Assembly (NCBI GenBank): GCA_030428385.1
Contig: JAUIDY010000003.1
Location: 60,108 to 124,107, forward strand
Direction of reading: 5' to 3'
Length of the DNA: 64,000 nt
DNA from: Rhodothermia bacterium
Lineage (GTDB): Bacteria; Bacteroidota; Rhodothermia; Rhodothermales; JAAAOL01
Under the pieces are notes generated by a model. The model was not told where the DNA came from and did not search any database. It saw only the letters and a program-made list of their open reading frames with translations. A program made the position numbers and the translations under genes. Of the stretch, positions 19,015 to 27,199 are shown in pieces (positions within the stretch are counted from its first letter, which is position 1; each line of letters begins with the position of its first letter).

Positions 19015-20421
19015 ATGACGGAGTTTGCCGCTACCCCTGAGCAGGAACTACGCCCGGCAGGTATGCTGGAAGTAGACGAAGAGCTTGTTGACAACATCTC
19101 GGCCTTGCTCGAAGAAGAGCAGCAGGGCATGGTGCTCAACATGGTGGCAGATTTGTATCCGGCGGACATTGCCCGGTTGTTCGAGCACCTGGGCATGACG
19201 GATGCCCGGCAGCTGTTCCAGTGGATGCCTGTGGAGCAGGCTGGTAAGGTGTTTGCCGAGTTGGACGATGATTTCCGGGCTACCCTGGCAGAGGACGAAC
19301 CGTCTGAGCGCCTGACGGCCCTCATCGATGTGCTCGACACGGATGATGCTGCCGACGTTCTTGCCGACCTCGATGAACATGTGGCGCTGGAGGTACTGCC
19401 CCAGCTTGAAGACGCCGACGACCTGCGGGCGCTGCTCGGCTATGAGGAAGAAAGTGCAGGCGGGCTCATGGCCACGGAATATGTGGCCGTGCCGCTTTCC
19501 TGGTCCGTTGCCGAAGCCACCGAAGAGGTTCGCCGCAACGCCGACGAAGTGGACGAGGTGTTTGTGGTTTTTGCCATCGACGACAAAGGACACCTCCGGG
19601 GATACGTCAAGCTGAAAGACCTTTTGCTCTCCCAATCGGGGAGTCGGATCGAGGAAATTATGATCCCCGATGTCATTTCGGTGACCACCGATCTTGATCA
19701 GGAGGAAGTGGCGCGCATCATGGAACGGTATGACCTTGTGTCACTGCCGGTGGTGGATGCCCACGAACGGCTCGTCGGGCGGATTACCATTGATGATGTG
19801 GTGGACGTGATCCGCGAGGAAGCAGAAGAGGACATGCAGCGGATGAGCGGGATCACAGGCGGCGAAGAGCACACCGACTCGGTGCTCCGCATTACCCGCG
19901 GGCGGTTGCCGTGGCTGGTGCTTGGGCTGGTGGGAGCAGGATTGGCCGGCATCGTGATTATGACATTCGAGGAGACGCTGTCGCAGGTGTCGGCCTTTGC
20001 GTTTTTTATTCCTATCGTCATGGCCATGGCAGGCAACGTCGGGATTCAGAGTTCGTCCATCATCGTACAGGGGCTGGCGGCAGGCGACGTATGGACCAGC
20101 GACATCATGAAACGCCTCATCAAAGAGATGACCGTCGCCTTGCTTAATGGCATCGTGCTGGCCGTGTTGCTCAGTCTCGTGGTGGTTGCGTTGGTCTCGA
20201 TGAGCTTTTTTGAAGCCGACCCGCTGCGGCTAGCCCTCACCGCTGCGCTAGCGCTTATCGCCGTCATTCTTCTTGCCGCCATCATCGGGACCACGGTGCC
20301 GCTGTTGCTACAACGCGCCAACATTGACCCCGCACTTGCCACGGGACCGTTTATCACCACGAGCAACGATGTACTCGGGCTGGCGGTGTTTTTCTTACTC
20401 GCGTCGTTGTTGTATCTGTAA
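19015..20421 (+). CDS. mgtE: Magnesium transporter MgtE
   Basis: This 468-aa MgtE starts at the ATG at 19015; upstream codons in the same frame overlap rsmA and are not used. The order is a helical MgtE N domain with superhelical repeats (FEHLGMTDARQLFQWMP), two CBS domains (about 140-260, with VSLPVVDAHERLVGRITIDD), a plug helix, and five membrane helices. These contain the pore sequence AGNVGIQSSSIIVQGLA and the conserved ATGPFITTSNDV. It is a Mg2+-gated inner-membrane Mg2+ channel. Confidence 0.95.
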   Translation: MTEFAATPEQELRPAGMLEVDEELVDNISALLEEEQQGMVLNMVADLYPADIARLFEHLGMTDARQLFQWMPVEQAGKVFAELDDDFRATLAEDEPSERLTALIDVLDTDDAADVLADLDEHVALEVLPQLEDADDLRALLGYEEESAGGLMATEYVAVPLSWSVAEATEEVRRNADEVDEVFVVFAIDDKGHLRGYVKLKDLLLSQSGSRIEEIMIPDVISVTTDLDQEEVARIMERYDLVSLPVVDAHERLVGRITIDDVVDVIREEAEEDMQRMSGITGGEEHTDSVLRITRGRLPWLVLGLVGAGLAGIVIMTFEETLSQVSAFAFFIPIVMAMAGNVGIQSSSIIVQGLAAGDVWTSDIMKRLIKEMTVALLNGIVLAVLLSLVVVALVSMSFFEADPLRLALTAALALIAVILLAAIIGTTVPLLLQRANIDPALATGPFITTSNDVLGLAVFFLLASLLYL

Positions 20422-20425
20422 CCGT

Positions 20426-21073
20426 TTAGTCGGTTGTTGCAGTGACATCCGCATGGACACGGCGCATTGCTTCGAGCGAAGCGATGGGACTCGTCACATG
20501 ACGCAAGCGTCCGTCGGCCAGGCCGTAAATCCAGCCATGCACCGTGAGCGTCTGGCCGCGTTTCCAGGCGTCATGCACAATCGACGTGCGGCACACGTTC
20601 ACGACTTGCTCAATAACGTTGAGTTCACACAATCGGTCGAAACGTGCTTGTTGCGAGGGAAGGGCATTAAGCTGTTCCGCGTGTGTATTCATCACATCCT
20701 GAATGTGACGCAGCCAGTTGTCAATGAGCCCGAGGGATTGTTCTTCCTGCATGGCGCCTTGCACGCCACCGCATCCGTAGTGCCCACACACGATAATATG
20801 CTCCACCTTCAAGACTTCCACGGCGTATTGAATCACCGACAGGCAGTTCAGGTCGGAATGCACCACCACGTTGGCGATGTTGCGGTGGACAAACATCTCG
20901 CCGGGCATTAATCCGGTGATGACGTTGGCTGGGACCCGGCTGTCGGCGCAGCCAATCCACAGATGCGCCGGGGCCTGTTGTTTGGAAAGCTGGTCAAAAA
21001 AAGTGGCATCATCCTCTACGACCGAGTCGGTCCAGGCGACGTTGTTATCAAACAGGTGTTGAAGCGGATGCAT
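20426..21073 (-). CDS. can: Beta-class carbonic anhydrase
   Basis: This 215-aa protein starts at the ATG at 21073 (MHPLQHLFDNN); the longer frame to 21130 lacks family similarity. It interconverts CO2 and bicarbonate. The zinc ligands are in CADSRVP and HYGCGG, with the Asp-Arg dyad intact, matching the E. coli Can subtype. It sits 4 bp tail-to-tail from mgtE and is downstream of the spmAB-like pair on the same strand, probably in one operon. Confidence 0.94.
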   Translation of the reverse strand: MHPLQHLFDNNVAWTDSVVEDDATFFDQLSKQQAPAHLWIGCADSRVPANVITGLMPGEMFVHRNIANVVVHSDLNCLSVIQYAVEVLKVEHIIVCGHYGCGGVQGAMQEEQSLGLIDNWLRHIQDVMNTHAEQLNALPSQQARFDRLCELNVIEQVVNVCRTSIVHDAWKRGQTLTVHGWIYGLADGRLRHVTSPIASLEAMRRVHADVTATTD

Positions 21074-21129
21074 AGAGTAACGTGTGTGGGAGGGGGGTGA
21101 ACAAGGGTAGGGAGGCACGGAAAACGGCA

Positions 21130-21672
21130 TTAACCAAAGAGCAGCCGTACGACATACACCGAAGCCAGCAGTCCCACGAAGTCAGCAATAAGCCCGGCAG
21201 GTACCGCATGTCGGGTGTTGCGAATGTTGACCGCGCCGAAGTATACAGCAATTACATAAAAGGTGGTTTCCGTTGAGCCAAACATGGTGGCTGCCATTTT
21301 TACCACCAGCGCATCTTCGCCATACTGGTTGATCATATCCAGCACAATCGCTGCCGAGCCGGACCCCGTGAGGGGGCGGATCAGGCCCATCGGCAGCACC
21401 TCGGAGGGAATACCGATAAAGCTCATCACCGGATCGAGGGCAGCAATCAGGAAATCCATTGCCCCGGAGGCGCGAAACATGCCAATGGCGAACAAAATCG
21501 CTACAAGGTAGGGAATGATCGTGACGGCTACTTTGAAGCCTTCTTTAGCTCCTTCGACGAAAACCTCATACACACGCACCCCTTTGATGAGGCCATACAG
21601 CGGAAACCCGATCAGCAAAAGCGGGATCACAAACGCAGAAAGAACGGAAATAATATCGCGGACGGTATCCAT
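21130..21672 (-). CDS. SpmB-like nucleoside-recognition (Gate) membrane protein
   Basis: This 180-aa protein has four to five membrane helices and the Gate-domain signature GMFRASGAMDFL and RPLTGSGSAAI, plus the FGSTETTFYV segment characteristic of spore maturation protein B homologues. In non-sporulating bacteria SpmA/SpmB homologues are common and of unknown transport function. It starts 20 bp after the SpmA-like gene ends, so the two are surely co-transcribed. Confidence 0.85.
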   Translation of the reverse strand: MDTVRDIISVLSAFVIPLLLIGFPLYGLIKGVRVYEVFVEGAKEGFKVAVTIIPYLVAILFAIGMFRASGAMDFLIAALDPVMSFIGIPSEVLPMGLIRPLTGSGSAAIVLDMINQYGEDALVVKMAATMFGSTETTFYVIAVYFGAVNIRNTRHAVPAGLIADFVGLLASVYVVRLLFG

Positions 21673-21692
21673 AAGTAGAAACGAATAGGGTT

Positions 21693-22670
21693 CTAAGAAG
21701 CGGCGTTAAGCATGGGGTCAGACGCACGGTTGCGCCGGGTACGGCTCAAGAACTTGGCTGCCAGAATACCAGCGATGGTGGAGAACAGCGTGGCAAGGGT
21801 GATGGAGAACACCAACTGGTTGATCTGCAAACCCATGATGGCCACCAGCAAAACCGGGGGCACCAGTTGCACGCTCGATGTGTTCAGCGCCAGCAGCATC
21901 ACCATCGAATTGGTCGCCGTGTCTTCCGACGGGTTCAGCGTTTGTAATTCCTCCATCGCTTTGATGCCGAGCGGCGTGGCGGCATTGCCGAGGCCAAATA
22001 CATTCGCCAGCAGGTTGAGGGAGATCATCGCCAGGGCGGGATGGTCTTTCGGTATTTCCGGAAAGAGCGGACGCAGGATAGGCTGCACAAACCGGCTCAG
22101 ACTGTGGATGATACCGGCCGCCTCGGCAATCTTCAGCATGCCCAGAAACAGTGCCAGCACCCCGATCAGTCCCAGCGCCAATGAAGCTGCCGTCTCGGCA
22201 AAGTCCAGCGCGGCCTGCCCGATGTCTTTCAGCTTTCGGAAGCGGACGGGGGCAAACTGGACGGTGGTGGTAACCACGCTGGAATCAGGACGAAAGGCAG
22301 GGGGCAAAGTCGCACGTAGCGGATCGCCGTCATTACGGGCATGATAGGCCTGCATGGTGAGCAGGGGCTCGGGGAGGGTGGTGTTGGACCCGAACTGAAG
22401 TTGACTGCCGTCCTGCGTTTGGACCAGCACACCGGCGTACGAGGCGGCGGGGCGTTCTTGCGTTCCAAAAAAATGCTGATACGTGCCGCTATCCATCACC
22501 ACCTGCACCTCGGTGCGGCGATCCTGGGCATTGTAGCTGTCAGGTAGTTGAAGCGTGACGGGAAAGGGCTCTTGATTGCGGAACCGGTCCTTCAGGATTT
22601 CCGAGAAATCCGTGGCCAGGGCAAAGAGCATACTGAAAACGATAAGCCCGGCCCAGATGTAGTTGAGCAT
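21693..22670 (-). CDS. SpmA-like nucleoside-recognition (Gate) membrane protein with inserted domain
   Basis: This 325-aa protein is the partner of the SpmB-like gene. Motifs are an N-terminal helix (MLNYIWAGLIVFSMLFAL), a Gate domain with GLGNAATPLGIKAMEEL, and LALNTSSVQLVPP, all typical of spore maturation protein A. Residues of about 35-150 form an extra soluble region (YNAQDRRTEVQVVMDSG and onwards) that is larger than the short linker of Bacillus SpmA. The organism type is not expected to sporulate. A transport or cell-envelope role is inferred only from the family fold. Confidence 0.82.
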   Translation of the reverse strand: MLNYIWAGLIVFSMLFALATDFSEILKDRFRNQEPFPVTLQLPDSYNAQDRRTEVQVVMDSGTYQHFFGTQERPAASYAGVLVQTQDGSQLQFGSNTTLPEPLLTMQAYHARNDGDPLRATLPPAFRPDSSVVTTTVQFAPVRFRKLKDIGQAALDFAETAASLALGLIGVLALFLGMLKIAEAAGIIHSLSRFVQPILRPLFPEIPKDHPALAMISLNLLANVFGLGNAATPLGIKAMEELQTLNPSEDTATNSMVMLLALNTSSVQLVPPVLLVAIMGLQINQLVFSITLATLFSTIAGILAAKFLSRTRRNRASDPMLNAAS

Positions 22671-22871
22671 ACGATTCGCGAAAAAGTGAGGGCGTGACTA
22701 AACGGGGGGTGGCAGCGGCTGAAGCTCTATATGGAGGCATCATGCCGCCCCAAAGACAAGGAATTGGGGCATGAGGTGCAATGATGGATGAAAAAAACCG
22801 AAGCCCCATTGCCGAAAAGGGGGAGCCCTTATACCTTCCCTTTTTCCGACAGACAAATTCAATTTCTGCCC

Positions 22872-23468
22872 ATGACCCGAAGCGTGTGGTTGTTTAAAAC
22901 GATGCTCTTTTGCATGGCCCTTTTGGGAATGGGCTGTCAACCAAAACAAAGTGGCCCCCCGCCAATGACGTTCGCCGTGGAGAATGACCGACTCGGCGAG
23001 GTGCAACGGCTGGACGAAGCAGGGGTGCAGTTTCAGGCCCCTAGGGATTGGGAAACCCTCTCGGTGGGGCAGGTAGACACTGTTGCCCATGCCCTAGATG
23101 TGGAGGCGGGCTCGCTGGCGATGCAGCCCTATCGTGTTTTTCTTGATCCCACGACGCAGAGTGTCCTAAGTGTGGCACGTCTAGAACTGGACAGCCAGGG
23201 GTCGTTTGCAGAGAAAATGACCACGTATGGCCATATCCTCGAAGAACGTTTCGCTGAGGATTCGCTGCGGCAAACCCTGTTTGTGAAGGATGGGATTACC
23301 ATGGCGCAGTTTCTCGTGCAGCCGGATGGACTTGTCAATTTTAAACTGGTGATGGCCACTGACGCATCACATATGCTTCAGTTTGATTACCTTGTGCCCC
23401 GTTCGATTTATCCTCAGGAAATAAAAAACATTGAGTCGTCCATCGGCTCCATTCAGCACCTCCCCTAA
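22872..23468 (+). CDS. Lipoprotein of unknown function
   Basis: This 198-aa protein starts at the ATG at 22872, where a lipoprotein signal begins (MTRSVWLFKTMLFCMALLGMGC). The upstream extension to 22788 is not signal-like. The mature domain (VQFQAPRDWETLSVGQVD, LDPTTQSVLSVARL, FKLVMATDASHMLQFDYLVPR) looks like a compact alpha/beta domain of the PsbP-like or Mog1-like type often seen in small lipoproteins, but the similarity is weak. It precedes another small lipoprotein gene by 20 bp, suggesting an operon. Confidence 0.7.
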   Translation: MTRSVWLFKTMLFCMALLGMGCQPKQSGPPPMTFAVENDRLGEVQRLDEAGVQFQAPRDWETLSVGQVDTVAHALDVEAGSLAMQPYRVFLDPTTQSVLSVARLELDSQGSFAEKMTTYGHILEERFAEDSLRQTLFVKDGITMAQFLVQPDGLVNFKLVMATDASHMLQFDYLVPRSIYPQEIKNIESSIGSIQHLP

Positions 23469-23488
23469 CCGCTCAACTGCTAAACACC

Positions 23489-23794
23489 ATGCGAAAAAAA
23501 CTCACTTCCCTCTTTCTCACCAGCCTGCTTGTTCTCGGGATGGTGGTGTCCAGTGGCTGTATGGCCCACACCCATGTGGTGGGCAATGGCGCGCAAATGG
23601 GCAGCATCGAAGAAGCCCGGCAATGGTATATTTTATGGGGACTTGTTCCCATAAATGATGTGGACTCCAGCGATATGGCTGCCGGGGCCGATGATTATAC
23701 CATTGCGACGGAAATTACCCCGATCGATTTTGTGATCAACATCTTCACCAGCTTCATCACGGTGTATTCGCGCACGGTGACGGTGACTCAATAA
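23489..23794 (+). CDS. Bor-like small lipoprotein
   Basis: This 101-aa protein has a lipoprotein signal ending VVSSGC. The mature part has a pattern (HVVGNGAQMGSIEEARQWY, WGLVPIND, FINIF-like then TVTVT) resembling the Bor/Iss serum-resistance lipoprotein superfamily. It follows the preceding lipoprotein gene with 20 bp between them and is capped by a strong terminator. A role in pathogenesis is not implied; Bor-like proteins are widespread in Bacteroidota-related genomes. Confidence 0.7.
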   Translation: MRKKLTSLFLTSLLVLGMVVSSGCMAHTHVVGNGAQMGSIEEARQWYILWGLVPINDVDSSDMAAGADDYTIATEITPIDFVINIFTSFITVYSRTVTVTQ

Positions 23795-23818
23795 AAAACC
23801 TACATCAAGACCAGTAGG

Positions 23819-23856
23819 GCGGGCGGAGTGGACACGGTTCATCCCGCCCGCTTTTT
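23819..23856 (+). terminator. Strong intrinsic terminator after the Bor-like gene
   Basis: The 8-bp GC stem GCGGGCGG/CCGCCCGC is followed by CTTTTT. It ends the two-lipoprotein transcript. Confidence 0.88.
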
Positions 23857-24142
23857 ATTTGAAAGAGACGACGGGACCAGTCAGGAAAGTGGCAGAAACC
23901 AGCGAAAAACGGGCAGGGAAGCATAAAAAAGATTGTTTAGCAATAATCAACCAGTAGATGCAAAATATTTATTAAAAGAATACATATACTGACGATACCG
24001 GTTATTGGAAGCGTTTCCTTAATCTTTGCGAAACACTTTTGGGAAGCATTCCCCGCAGTGTGCTTGGTTGTCTCCTCGGGAGTTCATGCCAGGCGAAAAC
24101 AGGCTCACTGTTTCCTTTGCGCGTAGACAGAAGGGCGTTGAG
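23857..24142. promoter_or_regulatory. AT-rich upstream region of first TPR-TonB_C gene with a LacI-like dyad
   Basis: The region is clearly richer in A/T than its surroundings (around 23930-24000). It contains the near-palindrome GGAAGCGTTTCC at 24007-24018, which differs by one base from the perfect palindrome upstream of gdhA. No coding signal is seen. It likely holds the promoter of the gene at 24143. Confidence 0.45.
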
Positions 24143-24928
24143 ATGAAACGCACATTTAGAACCATTCCCTGTGTGGCACTGGTGATCGTCGGGTTAGCTT
24201 TCGATCATTCGGTCACCCTTGCACAGGACACGGATGTTTGCAGCGAGACGTTGACCGCTGCACAAGATGCGTTTAATACGGGGCGTTTTCAGGAAGCTGT
24301 AAACCTGTCATTGACTTGCTTACAACAAGCAACCCCCACCGATGCACAACGTCAGGAATTATTGTTACTCCAAAGCCGTAGCGTATTCTTTATGGGACAA
24401 CGGGGAGATGCGGAAGAAATGCTGCGATCCCTGCTGTCGACTTATCCTACCGTGACCCTAAACGCTGAAAATGAAATCCCCGCGTTTCTCAATATGTTCA
24501 ATGAGATCCGCTCGGAGATAAGCGCTGAACTCGCAGCGGCGGCAGCGGCGGCAGCGGCCTCCGGAAACTCAGGCGGGCCCGTTGCCACAGATTCGGGGGC
24601 CACAACCCCCATTGTGAGCAATGTGGTGATGGATGCCACAGAAGTTGATGAAATTCCCTTGCCCGTAGGCGGACGCGCCGATATTCAGCGAAACCTGGTT
24701 TATCCTGAGCAAGCCCAGCAAAATGGGACAGAAGGATACGTTCATGTCCGGTTCGTCGTGGATACGCAGGGTATGGTACAGGATGCCGAGGTGTGGCGGG
24801 GGATCGGGGATGGATGTGATGAAGCGGCCCTGCAAGCCATTCAGCGGACACGCTATATCCCCGGAAAGCATAATGGAGAAATTGTGTCCGTGAAGATGAG
24901 CATGTCCTTGCCGTTCTTTCTTCAATAG
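24143..24928 (+). CDS. Exported TPR-TonB_C domain protein, copy 1
   Basis: This 261-aa protein starts at the ATG at 24143 (MKRTFRTIPCVALVIVGLAF, signal peptide, cleavage near LAQD). The mature N-terminal part has a TPR-like helix pair (AAQDAFNTGRFQEAVNLSL) with a conserved CSETL and TCLQQ cysteine pair. An alanine-rich linker follows (AAAAAAAAS). The C-terminus is a TonB-type domain (GYVHVRFVVDTQGMVQDAEV, GCDEAALQAIQRTRYIPG). Stand-alone TonB_C domains without a membrane anchor are common in Bacteroidota. A paralogue follows directly downstream. Confidence 0.85.
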   Translation: MKRTFRTIPCVALVIVGLAFDHSVTLAQDTDVCSETLTAAQDAFNTGRFQEAVNLSLTCLQQATPTDAQRQELLLLQSRSVFFMGQRGDAEEMLRSLLSTYPTVTLNAENEIPAFLNMFNEIRSEISAELAAAAAAAAASGNSGGPVATDSGATTPIVSNVVMDATEVDEIPLPVGGRADIQRNLVYPEQAQQNGTEGYVHVRFVVDTQGMVQDAEVWRGIGDGCDEAALQAIQRTRYIPGKHNGEIVSVKMSMSLPFFLQ

Positions 24929-25342
24929 AAATCTGACGGAAAAAGGCAAAGAACCCAGGAGAAAGATTCCAAACCAATTAAAATAATCGATTACAGGTTG
25001 GGAGGTAAAGCAAACCTGGAAATAATCAGATGATAATATTAATTAAATTAGGCCAATACGATATTTAAGCTAAAAAATATTGACTGATCAGGCCGGGAAT
25101 GGAAAATTATTATGCAAATTGCTATATTATTTTCGAATTCTTTGTGTGGTAGTTAATAAGTTTGTTAATTTGACGATAACGCCACAAGTAGTTGGAATTC
25201 ATGGATGTCGAAGAACAAGGGTCGACGATGTCTGTTTGGAATCCGCACGTAGTGTGGCAAATGAAAGTCAAGAATCCGCTGTACCCCCACCTCGCCACTG
25301 AGGCAGCGTGATTTTTTACAAAGAAAGTAACCCACCAAATCC
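24929..25342. other. AT-rich gap between the two TPR-TonB_C paralogues
   Basis: These 414 bp hold no convincing gene. The first 280 bp are strikingly A/T-rich for this genome, with many TTAATTA and ATATT runs, and include promoter-like stretches such as TTGACT at 25080 without a clearly placed -10. A 73-codon reading frame at 25080-25301 has no ribosome-binding site or plausible product. The gap may carry the promoter of the second paralogue. Confidence 0.5.
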
Positions 25343-26167
25343 ATGAGTGACTGCCTCCATCCTGCCAACTGCCATAGAAATGAGCATACCCGGGCAGGTA
25401 TTGTGTTTGTTCTCGGTATGTTGATCTTGCTTGGCACCCCGTCTGTTCAAGCCCAAGATCCACCTTCCTGTCCCGCCTTGTTGGAAGGGGCAGCGGCGTC
25501 ATTTAATACCGGACGTTTTCAAGAAGCCATCGATCAGGCGTGGACCTGCCTGCAACAGGGCAATCCTGTTGATGCGGAGCGTCAAGCAGCGTTGCTGGTG
25601 CAAGGGCGTGCTACCTTTTTTATGGGGCGGAAGGACGATGCGGGCGAGATGCTTCGCACGTTGTTTCTTCAATACCCCAACCTTGTGCTCGATGAAGCAG
25701 GGGAGATTGCGCCCTTTTTAGCTTTTGCCCAGACCATTCAGGAAAGCGTAGGTCAACCCGAGGAGCCTGACTCCAGCATGGAGTTGGCCCTGGCGAGTTC
25801 AGAAGTCATTCCGTTGCCCAGTGGCCCAGATTCTGAGAATATCCCGGTTGATCCCAATGTGGTTCTCGAAGCGCATGAAGTGGATGTGATTCCCTTGCCA
25901 GTGGGAGGACGCGGTGCCATTTTGCGCTATGTGACGTATCCAGACGAGGCGAAGGCCAATGGCAAGGAAGGCTATGTGCTTGTTCGTTTCGTGGTCGATC
26001 CACAAGGGCAGCCGCAGGAAGTGAAGGTCATGCGGGGACTCGGGTTCGGATGTGATGAGATCGCGGTAAAGGCCATCCAGACCACCCGCTTCACGCCGGG
26101 TACCCAAGGCGGTCAAGCCGTGTCGGTGAAAATGTTGATGTCGGTGCCTTTCTTCAACCCGCGTTAA
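25343..26167 (+). CDS. Exported TPR-TonB_C domain protein, copy 2
   Basis: This 274-aa paralogue of the preceding gene has the same order: signal peptide (GIVFVLGMLILLGTPSVQAQ), TPR-like pair with CPALLEG and AASFNTGRFQEAIDQAWTC, a linker that here lacks the alanine run, and a TonB-type C-terminus (GYVLVRFVVDPQGQPQEVKV, GCDEIAVKAIQTTRFTPG). Conserved blocks shared with copy 1 include NTGRFQEA, FFMG and EVDxIPLPVGGR, so a tandem duplication is clear. Function is unknown. Confidence 0.85.
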   Translation: MSDCLHPANCHRNEHTRAGIVFVLGMLILLGTPSVQAQDPPSCPALLEGAAASFNTGRFQEAIDQAWTCLQQGNPVDAERQAALLVQGRATFFMGRKDDAGEMLRTLFLQYPNLVLDEAGEIAPFLAFAQTIQESVGQPEEPDSSMELALASSEVIPLPSGPDSENIPVDPNVVLEAHEVDVIPLPVGGRGAILRYVTYPDEAKANGKEGYVLVRFVVDPQGQPQEVKVMRGLGFGCDEIAVKAIQTTRFTPGTQGGQAVSVKMLMSVPFFNPR

Positions 26168-26206
26168 GGTGCTCCGGGTGATTGGCTGTGGGATGCCCGG
26201 TGCTTT

Positions 26207-27199
26207 TTGCTGTTGTTTGTGGTACCCAACCAAGACCTTGCAGGCCCTTCTCATCGGAATCCTCGCCCGTTGCTTTATCGGTTTATTGTAAATCCGCAAG
26301 CCAATGGCGGCAAGACGGGTACCCAAATCCCCTTTGTCCGCTCCGTATTGGATGCATCGGGCGTGACGTATGAACTATGCGAGACTGAGGGCCCGGGGCA
26401 TGCGGCTGAGTTGGCACAGGTGAATTATGATCCTGACCTGTGTGTGGTAGCGGTTGGCGGCGATGGTACCCTGCATGAGGTCTGCTGTGGCTTGATGGCG
26501 CAGTCAAAAAAGGTGCCTCTTGGCGTGGTGCCGATGGGGACGGGAAATGACTTTGTGAAGGTCTTGGACATGCCCAAAAACCTGAAGGACGGGATTCGGG
26601 CTCTGACAAACGCTACTGTCCGAATTGTTGATGTAGGATGGGTGCGATGGGAGGAAAACGGCATGGCTCGGGAAGAGCCCTTCCTAAATGCCGTAGGGAT
26701 TGGGTTCGATGCACAGGTAGCATATTTTTCGCAGGAACTCAAGCATTGGCCGGGCATGTCGGGGTACATGGTCGCCGTGATTAAAACGTTGCGTTATTGG
26801 CACTGCCCGGATGTAAACATCGTTGCTCACCTTGCCAACAGCGAATGCCTGAGGTATACAGGACCCTTGTTGCTTGCCACGGTGGGCAACGGCGTGAGTT
26901 CAGGTGGTGCGTTTTACCTCACCCCCCGCGCCACCATCGATGATCAGAAGCTGAATGCCTGTGTTGTGCCTCAACTTTCTACAGGTCACATCTTGCGGTT
27001 GCTTCCCAAGGTGGTGCGTGGGCGGCATGAAGCAGATCCTGCCATCGAGACGGCAGAGGTGACGTCGCTGAAACTGGTTTCTGATACCCCCTTACCTATT
27101 CATACCGATGGCGAGGTAGTTTCGGCACAAGCCCACGAGATTGAGGTTCACATTGAAGCCAACGCGCTTCCCTTGCTGGTGCCTTCTGCTCCGTTATAG
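26207..27199 (+). CDS. Diacylglycerol kinase-like lipid kinase
   Basis: This DagK/YegS-family protein (up to 330 aa) phosphorylates diacylglycerol or a related lipid. The nucleotide-binding GGDGTLHEV and the MGTGNDF motif are intact, with NPQANGGKTG at the N-terminal family boundary. The start is uncertain: the longest frame begins at a TTG at 26207, but the family usually begins just before the NPxxGG segment, which would make the TTG at 26270 a better biological start. The gene overlaps the argH stop by six bases tail-to-tail. Confidence 0.88.
   Translation: MLLFVVPNQDLAGPSHRNPRPLLYRFIVNPQANGGKTGTQIPFVRSVLDASGVTYELCETEGPGHAAELAQVNYDPDLCVVAVGGDGTLHEVCCGLMAQSKKVPLGVVPMGTGNDFVKVLDMPKNLKDGIRALTNATVRIVDVGWVRWEENGMAREEPFLNAVGIGFDAQVAYFSQELKHWPGMSGYMVAVIKTLRYWHCPDVNIVAHLANSECLRYTGPLLLATVGNGVSSGGAFYLTPRATIDDQKLNACVVPQLSTGHILRLLPKVVRGRHEADPAIETAEVTSLKLVSDTPLPIHTDGEVVSAQAHEIEVHIEANALPLLVPSAPL

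Noticed and set aside
25080..25301. 73-codon frame in the A/T-rich gap between TonB_C paralogues
   Set aside because: No ribosome-binding site and low-complexity composition unlike neighbouring genes; no function suggested.
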